DNA of 64,000 nt from Tetraselmis striata (Eukaryota > Chlorophyta > Chlorodendrophyceae > Chlorodendrales > Chlorodendraceae), in NCBI GenBank assembly GCA_006384855.1, contig VCJN01002602.1, forward strand, positions 62,001 through 126,000, read 5' to 3'. The notes under the pieces were generated by a model. The model ran no database searches, was not told the origin of the DNA, and worked only from the letters and a program-made list of their open reading frames with translations. Below are positions 57,225 through 64,000 of the stretch, piece after piece. The translations under genes were made by a program, and so were the position numbers. Every line of letters begins with the position of its first letter. Position 1 is the stretch's first letter.

Positions 57225-59151
57225 GGCGGGGGGAGAGTATTTGGAAATATATCAGAATAACCCACGAATGCAGCACGGAATCTCTGACTTGATGATGCCC
57301 CACAATTCATTACTTTTGTAAGCTGCATACCTACCCAATTGCTATGCGGATACTTGTGCCATTCTGTGTAATGCACCACGAAGTCACGCCTTGGGTTCGC
57401 AGGATGATGTCGTTTCAATCCCCCCCCCCCCCCCCGCCCTCCCCACGGGGCAAAGAGAGAAAACTATATTCATCTTGAAATATATCAGAATATACCACGG
57501 ATACAGCACGGATCTCCCACCTCATTACTGCAAAACAATTCATTATTGTTCTGACCTGCAAACCCAAGTGAATGTAATGGTGATGTGCCGTGCAGTCTGG
57601 TGCCATTGGCCCGACCACAGCAATCAAGGAAGGCAGCCCTTCCGCCCCAGGCAGGCCACAAATCCACTGACTTCAATGGTGCATTACCGCGCGTGAGGGT
57701 TGCGCGCACCGGCATGACGGGCTGCTTGTGCTTCAGGCTGAACAGCAGCGTTTCGCCCTGCTGCACATCCTCGGGCTCCTCCGACGGCGTGACCTGGATG
57801 TGCAGGTGCCCGTCGAAGCCCTCCAGGAACAGCATCTGCTCCACCTGGAAGCCCTGCGCCGCGCTGATGATGTCCCGCGTCTCCCGCACCGTGTGCGTCT
57901 TCTCGATACCTAGGTTCTTTATGGTGGAGCCCTCCGTGCGCCTCACCTGGCCCGCCGGTACATCCAGAGGCGTCAGCCCGCATCCGCCGCGGCTTCTGCG
58001 GACATTATCACCCCCCCCCTTGTGAATCGTGAATAATCGTCAGACTAGGAGCCATGGTGCTGGGTGCTATGTATAATCGCCGTCCTCGTCTAATTGCGTT
58101 CCTACTAAGTGCAGTATACGTGTATTGGGCGGCATTGTCATATATTTTGCAACAAAGAAGAGGGGAGGGGAGGGGAGGCCCGCAGCGCATGGGTGCCTCA
58201 CCACGACTTCGGCGGACTCAGCCCAGGCGGCCACCACCTGCAGGCTGACCATGATGTCCATCACCTCGTCAATGGTCGTGGCTTCCTCCACGCGCTCCAT
58301 GATCATGTCGCTCCTGCCCGCCGGGCACTTGATGAAGATGGTCATTGGCTCCGCTAGCCGCTGCTCCAGGTACAGCAGCACCTGGTCAATGGGCACAGCC
58401 AAGCCGTTGGGAATCACGCCAGGCCTGTCCAGCATCGCCGGATACTGATCCCGGCAAGATCCTCCCGCGGAATGATCCCCCACATGCCCGCCTCACCTCC
58501 TCCTGCAGGCTGTACTCTAGAACGGTGTACTCGCCGATGGGCACGTTGTCATTGAGCTCCTGGCCGGCAAAGCGGATGACCTGCAACTGCGCCGGGATCT
58601 CTAACCGCAGCAGGCGCGCACACAAGGTGAGCAGAGCGGACGCGCAGGGCCAAGGGTACGGCGCTGGCGGGTCGTCAACAGCATCCCAGGGTTGTGCGCG
58701 TACCCTCCACCTTCGCCAGCTCATCCTTGAGCTCCCGGATGAGGACCTCCCCTGAGATGTCCTGGTGCAACGGAGCCAATGCAGCGGAGATACATCACTG
58801 GCGGCATGCGCCCACTCAGCATGTGGCACGCTGCACTGTGCTTACCCGCGTATCAGTCAGCCCAGAATTACCTCTCATGCCACCATGCTATACTGGAGTG
58901 GAGGCGACAAACAGAGACCTTCATGAACAGACTTTTAAGCCAGGGGGCACTGAATTAAGATGGGCGAAGGCCATGAATGTACCCTGTTCGTTGTACATAT
59001 GAACCCCTCCCACGTTAAACTAGAAGCAGACGTTAGGTCTGGCTTACACCCGCATGTAGACCCGCAGCTGCGGAGCGGCTGCCAGGGTGGGGGCGGGCGG
59101 GCGCACCAGCGCATGGAACATCCCCGACGGCCCCTTGACGCATATCTTCAT
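56569..59151 (-). CDS. Protein with two ubiquitin-like domains, 6 exons
   Basis: Exons 59151-59050, 58761-58704, 58600-58497, 58444-58202, 57946-57710 and 56730-56569 join in phase to 301 residues. Domain 1 (about 29-88) reads LRVYMRDISGEV, LIRELKDELAKVEEIPAQ, then VIRFAGQELNDN, the ubiquitin strand-helix-strand order. Domain 2 (about 122-190) starts MTIFIKCPAGRSDM, with helix TIDEVMDIM and the strand STIKNLGIEKTHTV that mirrors the ubiquitin TLSDYNIQKESTLHL region. There is no C-terminal GG, so it is not a processed modifier. The tail (DYDPYHTWLPENFRRTNPW) is not recognised. An upstream frame (59527-59294) might add an N-terminal exon. The exon 5 donor is a choice between GTGCGC and GTAATG; only the first keeps phase. 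Confidence 0.7.
57171..57600. repeat. Duplicated segment in intron 5 of the ubiquitin-like gene
   Basis: aaatatatcagaataNacca with its downstream ~80 bp occurs at 57244 and 57478, each led by a poly-C run. The first copy also has (AC)n and (AG)n. Confidence 0.7.
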
Positions 59152-60689
59152 TTCGGAGCGCCCGACACGACGCTCGCGCTCCTGGCCCGGACCCTCGCGA
59201 CCCTAGCCCCTTCCGCGCCAAAGTCTCCCAGCCGTCGACGCCGTGTATCTTGCGCCGCAGGGGCGTGAGCCGGTGAGGACCGGACTCTACTGCTCACGGC
59301 TCCCCCGCATGCGGCGGTGGCCGCGGCGGATGTAACGCAGTGTAACACTCGTCGGCCGGCGCAGGCACTGGCGCGTCTACGCGGGAATATCCCCAGCTAT
59401 TTGCAAAAGCGGATGTTTTGGCCAAGTCAAGCGGAGCTGCAGCGGCTTCAATGGCTGCCAGAGCGATTGCAAACGTTCTGAGATGCGGCAGTGGACTGCT
59501 GAAGGTGGCGAGGCAGTAGCGGGGCATTTCGCGCGGCGTTCCGCATCATCAGTAGTGTACAAAAATAGCGACGCGACCGAACCCGGTAGTCGCTAGTACT
59601 GGTGTGATTTACATTAAAAGGCCGTATCACATTAAAAAAAAACAACACAGCAAGCCGCGTAAGAGCGGCCCGCATCCCGCAGGAGGCGGGATTGATGAGT
59701 GAGGCCTATATGACACGGGACATGCTCTACCGGTAGACCGCTCTACCGCCGTAATTTCTACACGCACAGCGCACCACGTCGCAAAAAGCAAATGGCGATT
59801 CACCATGTAGTATTCGTGCACGGTTTAGAGTCCGCCGGCCCACGCGTGCACATGTGTGCGAGGGTGATCCACGGACGTGCTGTGCAGCTTCGGCAGCGGA
59901 ATTCGGACGAATTTGCGGCGTATGATGAGGCAACGAGCACGCTCTCTATCTAGCAACCACCAAGCATAGGACCCCCAGGAAATCTCTTGCGAGTAAGGCC
60001 TCCTGGTGAGCGACCGAGTGGTGCACCGAGCTCCTCGCGATGAGAGGGCACCTCGATCGATCCGCGGCCAAGAATGCGACACCGCGCACAGTCCGGCGCA
60101 CCCCCTTGCTCACCTCACCCATTGTGCCAAAGACCATGCATGTGTACTCCCACATATCCATGATGTCGTCTCGAAGAGGGCTCTTCTGTCTTGGCTCCGT
60201 GTTGTGCCACGCCGCATCTCGCACTACCAACCCCCGTTGTATGTCGCCCAACAGGGAGCGCTCAAACCGATTCACAGCCGTGGCACGGGGCAAGGCATTG
60301 TAATTGATCCCGTGCCGCATAGTCATGAACTCCGGCAGCGTGGGCTTCAGCAAGCTCGGGGATCATAGCCCCTCCCGATCAAGACGTTGAACTAACGCCG
60401 GGAGGGAGAGCTATGCGTCCGGAATCATGTCCTCGAGTTTATTCTTGGGTACGGTGTTGCCGAGAGTAGGAATTGTCTAATGGAACAAGTCACCCACCTC
60501 CTGGCGTATAGCGATACTCAGACCGTGAACACAATGATCGCACAAGGCGTCTGCGACAGCGTCGTGCTATAAACGCTAACGAGCGTCCCCAAGTGCCGCG
60601 GGAAGTTCATGAGCGCGTCGCCTTAGAGGTCGACAGTGACGGGGTTGTGCTCTCTCGAGGGCAGAATTATCTGGCTCCTAACCATTAGG
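59152..60689. other. Spacer, possibly the decayed end of a retroelement
   Basis: A minus-strand frame at 59946-60353 (135 codons) has no recognised domain. It may be the 3' part of the non-LTR element that follows, but nothing proves it. Confidence 0.35.
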
Positions 60690-61720
60690 GCTAGACATTG
60701 GCTAGGCAGAAAAAATGCCGGGCAGCGACCTCCCGCAGCTCAGCATGCGGAGCCATGACCGTAGTCCGCGCGGTGGGGATGACCGCCGTTCACATGCCCG
60801 ACGCCGCGTCGAGCTGGCCGAACAAGATCCGTTCCCTACATGTGACAGGGAGAGTTCCCACCTCATTCCGAAGCCGAGAGTTGTTGATCTGGTCTAGAAA
60901 TGCCGTCATCTCCTTTTGCTAGTTCGACGCAGTCTCCGCCTCCCGCTCCATCAAGTTGGCATCCGCATCGCTGATGTGGCCAGCAGTAGCCGCATGGAGG
61001 CGTCCCCACGCCTCGCGCAGCGCCGCGGCGTAGGTGATTCCACGAGCATCGTTGAAGAATTGGCCATATCGACGGGCGGAAGAAATTGCGTTGAAGCTGC
61101 CCCAGCCAAGTAAGGACTCAAGCTGTGGGTCAAAGAATATAAACCAGGGGTGGGGGTGTTGGTCTCGGAGTTCTTAGTGAGGAAACTCGGGAGGATGTCG
61201 TTCATGCAGCCGATGATGAAGGCGGCATCACGAACGGTATCCATGCGGCGGATGCCAACGCCCTTCAACTGCGTGGGGAGGTGAAGTCTGCTGCGCGCGC
61301 TGGCCACTGCATCCTCGCTCAAAGTAACCGCCTCTACTGCCGTGGGACAATGGTCGTGTAAAAGCTCCGCCATGAAAGGTGACCACCGGATTGGTGTCGG
61401 TGACTTTCGTGGAGGGACCAAAAGAGACCCCTAACACCCGCTTGACCGCCGTGAGGACGGTGGCATCCACCGCCTCCGCGAAGGCTCCCACCTCGGACGG
61501 GAGGCATTTGCGGAGCCAATACCCCGCCATGTGATGCATGCAATGCTTGAGCAGGGCCCATGCGTGGTGATGCAGGGCGTGGGTGTACCGACGGTTGGGT
61601 TTGGCAGATAGGAGATTGCTCAGGTTGTCGTCCGACCACCTCCTCTTGTAGCGATGGCGGTACTGGTAGCGATGAATGCATACGGGTAGTTCCAGGCTAT
61701 TTCAAAGAGAGGTAGGCAAG
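60690..61720 (-). pseudogene. Non-LTR-type reverse transcriptase, C-terminal part
   Basis: The minus strand reads through the thumb and connection region of a reverse transcriptase found in algal, oomycete and fungal mobile elements. First comes HALHHHAWALLKHCMHHM, then YWLRKCLPSEVGAFAEAVDA, then LPTQLKGVGIRRMDTVRDAAFIGC (last part with a small shift). Near 60820 there is ILFGQLDAASGM followed by AVIPTA, which matches the region after the RT that reads GAWLSALPT in relatives. The RT palm itself is not in this copy. Frameshifts near 61380 and a stop near 60810 show decay. Confidence 0.6.
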
Positions 61721-62140
61721 GGAAATTAGCCGAAATGTGCGCACGCCTAGTTACACGAAAAGGGCGGGGGACTTGCGGCAAAAACCCACAAAAAGAGGGA
61801 GGAAGGGCGGGTTGTGCGGGCAGGAGGCAAGCACAAAACTAAGAGTGGTCCCATGCAGCGGACTATGATGGTTTTACAGGACTCGACGGGTACTAGGGTG
61901 ATCGATGTTTTCGACGACGTCGGCACGCAAAGTGCCGTGCTTCAGCGTTTTCGTGCTAATCACCAAGACTACCCGGCGGGCGTGCATTGCTTTGTGGCAG
62001 CCACGTCAAAAAATATTTGGCGTGGCGCTGAGGCCGCAGGCAGCCGGTTGCTGACACCCGCATACCCCAAGTTAAAGGGAGGGAAAAGAAACCCCAACAA
62101 CACAGCTCTCACCACTTCAAAGGGAGGTAGGCAAGGGTAA

Positions 62141-63263
62141 TTAGCCACCTCGGTCTTCATGACTGCGGAGGGGGCGGGGCGCGGCGCCCGACGGACCCGG
62201 GGCGCTGCCGAGAAGGCTGCCAAGGACCACTGTGGGAAAGAGCCAACCGAAGAAAAGTGCGGAGTCACGGGTAGTAATCGTAGTTGGGTCGACGTAGTCG
62301 TTGATTGCCGCAGAATTGCGGGCCAATCCGCCCCAGTGGCGGATTTTGTCCAAGGGCACGCAATCTGCGCCCAACGCCGCGCCCTTCCGTAAGGAGTGCG
62401 AGGTCCAAACGAAACCTCCGGAGGGGGGTGGGGGGCTGAATTGATGCGGCCGACGGCCCGCTTAAGCCAATCGCCGAGGTTAGCGGCGTTCCACGTAAGG
62501 GGTGGTGTAGCACCGTCGCCAAGGAGCGCCCATAATCGGTCGGGTTTCTTTGTCACAGGAAGGTGCCCCAAACGCTGCGTCGCGGTAGATGACAAAGCGG
62601 CGCAGAAGGGTTGTCCAAGTGGGCATGCGGTGGCAAGGATTTGAAGTAGGGGCTTGAACCCGTCTCGACGCTTGTGAAGTCCCACCCTCTCGCGGTTTGA
62701 CGAAGAGGGTGATGTTGTGGGCGTCGACGGCCATGTCTCGGAGTCGGCAGGATACGTTGGGCTCACCACGGGAGTAAAACATAAACGCCGAACACACGGC
62801 TGCACCGTCGCGAAGGATGCTGCCATAGTCGGTCGTGGTCGTGGGAAGGGCAGCAAGGTCGTCGAGGAGGTCACTGATGACGTCGCACGGCATGGCGGCG
62901 CGCCGAAGCTCCTCGATGGTCTTGAGCTGACGGATTTGAAGCAATTCGTGTCGATGATGGCTGGATTGGTAGCCGGGGTATCGTCCCGACCGGTGTGACG
63001 AAGGAAGGTGTTGATGGCGGAGAGGTAGAGTTGTATGGATCCGGCGCCGATGGTGCCGCGCTCCGCAAATCCATGCGAGATAGCGGACGCACGTGGTGCA
63101 GTCTAGAGGGGAGATGCCTCCTCGTCGATGCAAAACTCGACGAAGAGGCGTCTCTTGCCCTCGTAGTTCGAGCAGGTGCTGCCGTGAGCAATCTAGTGAG
63201 GAGGTCGAGCACCTTGGCGCCCCAGTCGTCCGTGCTGTACATAATTCCGATGCTGCCTCGCAT
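62141..63263 (-). pseudogene. Tyrosine recombinase (DIRS/Crypton-like), broken
   Basis: Three minus-strand frames give one recombinase. The N-terminal SAM-like part reads VRYLAWI. The first catalytic Arg region reads AFMFYSRGEPNVSCRLRDM, with strand HNITLFVKPREG. The C-terminal box is SHSLRKGAALGADCVPLDKI, with the HxxR motif intact, then RHWGGLARNSAAINDY with the nucleophile Tyr, and then LFFGWL. It is clearly related to the recombinase at 15700-16684 (same DAHNITLFV/DVYNITLQV strand and the same FFG end). Frame changes near 62870 and 62480 inactivate it. It lies next to, and in the same direction as, the RT fragment at 61.7 kb, but they may come from different elements. Confidence 0.7.
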
Positions 63264-64000
63264 GAGCTTGCTCTAGAAGGCCTTAGCCTCGGCGTTTGCG
63301 ATGAAGTACGGAGGAGTCTTCGTGTTGCGACGGACGTGCCGAAACGCGCCGTACACGCCGTTGCAGGGTTTGACGATATGGCGCTCGCCGGGTGGTAACG
63401 ACGGGGTCAAGAGTAACACAAAGGTGATGCCATGAAGGCATTGCAGCCGCTGATCTCGTAACGTGCGTCGCGCGAGTACCTAGCACCCCCCCCCCCTCCC
63501 CCCCAGCCCGCCCGCCCGCCCGCTCAGGCCGCCCACGAGAGGCCGCTGTGTGAGTGACGGGCAAAGAGGGTTAGCGCGGCAGGACGAGATGGGCGCGCCA
63601 TAATAAAGGGGAGGTCCGTGTAGACTCGTGATGTAAAAGGACAGAGTGAAGCCGGCGGAGGGGGCCACTCAATCGCGGGTTGAGGGAGGACGACGACCCG
63701 GACAGGTGGGTCAGTGGTGGGGCAGTTCCGTCATGCCGACGACTCCAATGCTGCGTTGCTTGGAAGGCACGCCCAAAAGGGTGTCCTTGGAACGCAGCTG
63801 CCCCGGCACGGCACGACGGAGCACCCCATCATTCGGCCATCGAGGCCTCGGCCTTCGCTTTGCCCTTACCAACATCCTTGGTGCCGTCGTTAGTGAAAGT
63901 GGCGCGTGGCGCCGCACGTTCTTGAAGTTGTCGCGGCTGCCGCCGCCGCCGTCCCGGTCGCGGTCGTTGCACCGGGGGTCACCAACAAAGTGCTGAGGGG
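63264..64000. other. Spacer at window end
   Basis: No gene recognised. A C/G-rich low-complexity stretch lies at 63485-63525. A plus-strand frame at 63646-63996 has no domain. Confidence 0.4.

Overview
The window is nuclear DNA of a eukaryote, most likely a green alga (Chlorophyta). Host genes are split by many short GT-AG introns. One single-exon membrane protein looks plastid-targeted. Three host genes carry TGTAA, the chlorophyte-type poly(A) signal, 70-150 nt after the stop. The algal assignment is an inference; no rRNA or organelle marker is present. Long poly-C/poly-G runs, often followed by (AC)n, are scattered through introns and spacers.

Layout. 1-3.0 kb: decayed tyrosine-recombinase (DIRS-type) retroelement on the minus strand. 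4.0-11.1 kb: complete Ty3/gypsy chromovirus (minus strand) with identical-looking 527-bp LTRs. 12.3-13.1 kb: decayed EXO1/FEN-type nuclease. 13.8-17.1 kb: second DIRS-type copy (gag plus tyrosine recombinase). 17.2-19.5 kb and 42.4-44.6 kb: two copies of a 2.3-kb element with no recognisable protein. 19.6-21.1 kb: compact 1.5-kb LTR element with a 5-bp target duplication. 23.7-37.3 kb: an 11-exon metal-dependent amidohydrolase whose last intron holds a 7.3-kb Ty1/copia element. 38.4-40.6 kb: secreted cysteine-rich Kazal-like protein (minus). 45.2-48.2 kb: PIF/Harbinger DNA transposon. 48.7-50.5 kb: 225-bp tandem repeats running into a 0.68-kb-arm palindrome. 52.0-52.8 kb: DoxX-like membrane protein (minus). 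54.0-55.4 kb: nucleotide-sugar glycosyltransferase (minus). 56.6-59.15 kb: protein with two ubiquitin-like domains (minus). 60.7-63.3 kb: non-LTR reverse-transcriptase C-terminus and a third tyrosine recombinase (both minus).

The standout is the copia element. Between its Gag zinc knuckle and its aspartic protease lies a full C5-cytosine DNA methyltransferase domain, all in one reading frame. Its LTRs differ at one base in 481 and it is flanked by a perfect 5-bp duplication, so it is very young. It sits in the same orientation as the host gene, inside an intron. The host genes look like ordinary, unrelated metabolic or secretory genes; the two convergent ones at 37.3 and 38.4 kb share a spacer with TGTAA on both strands.
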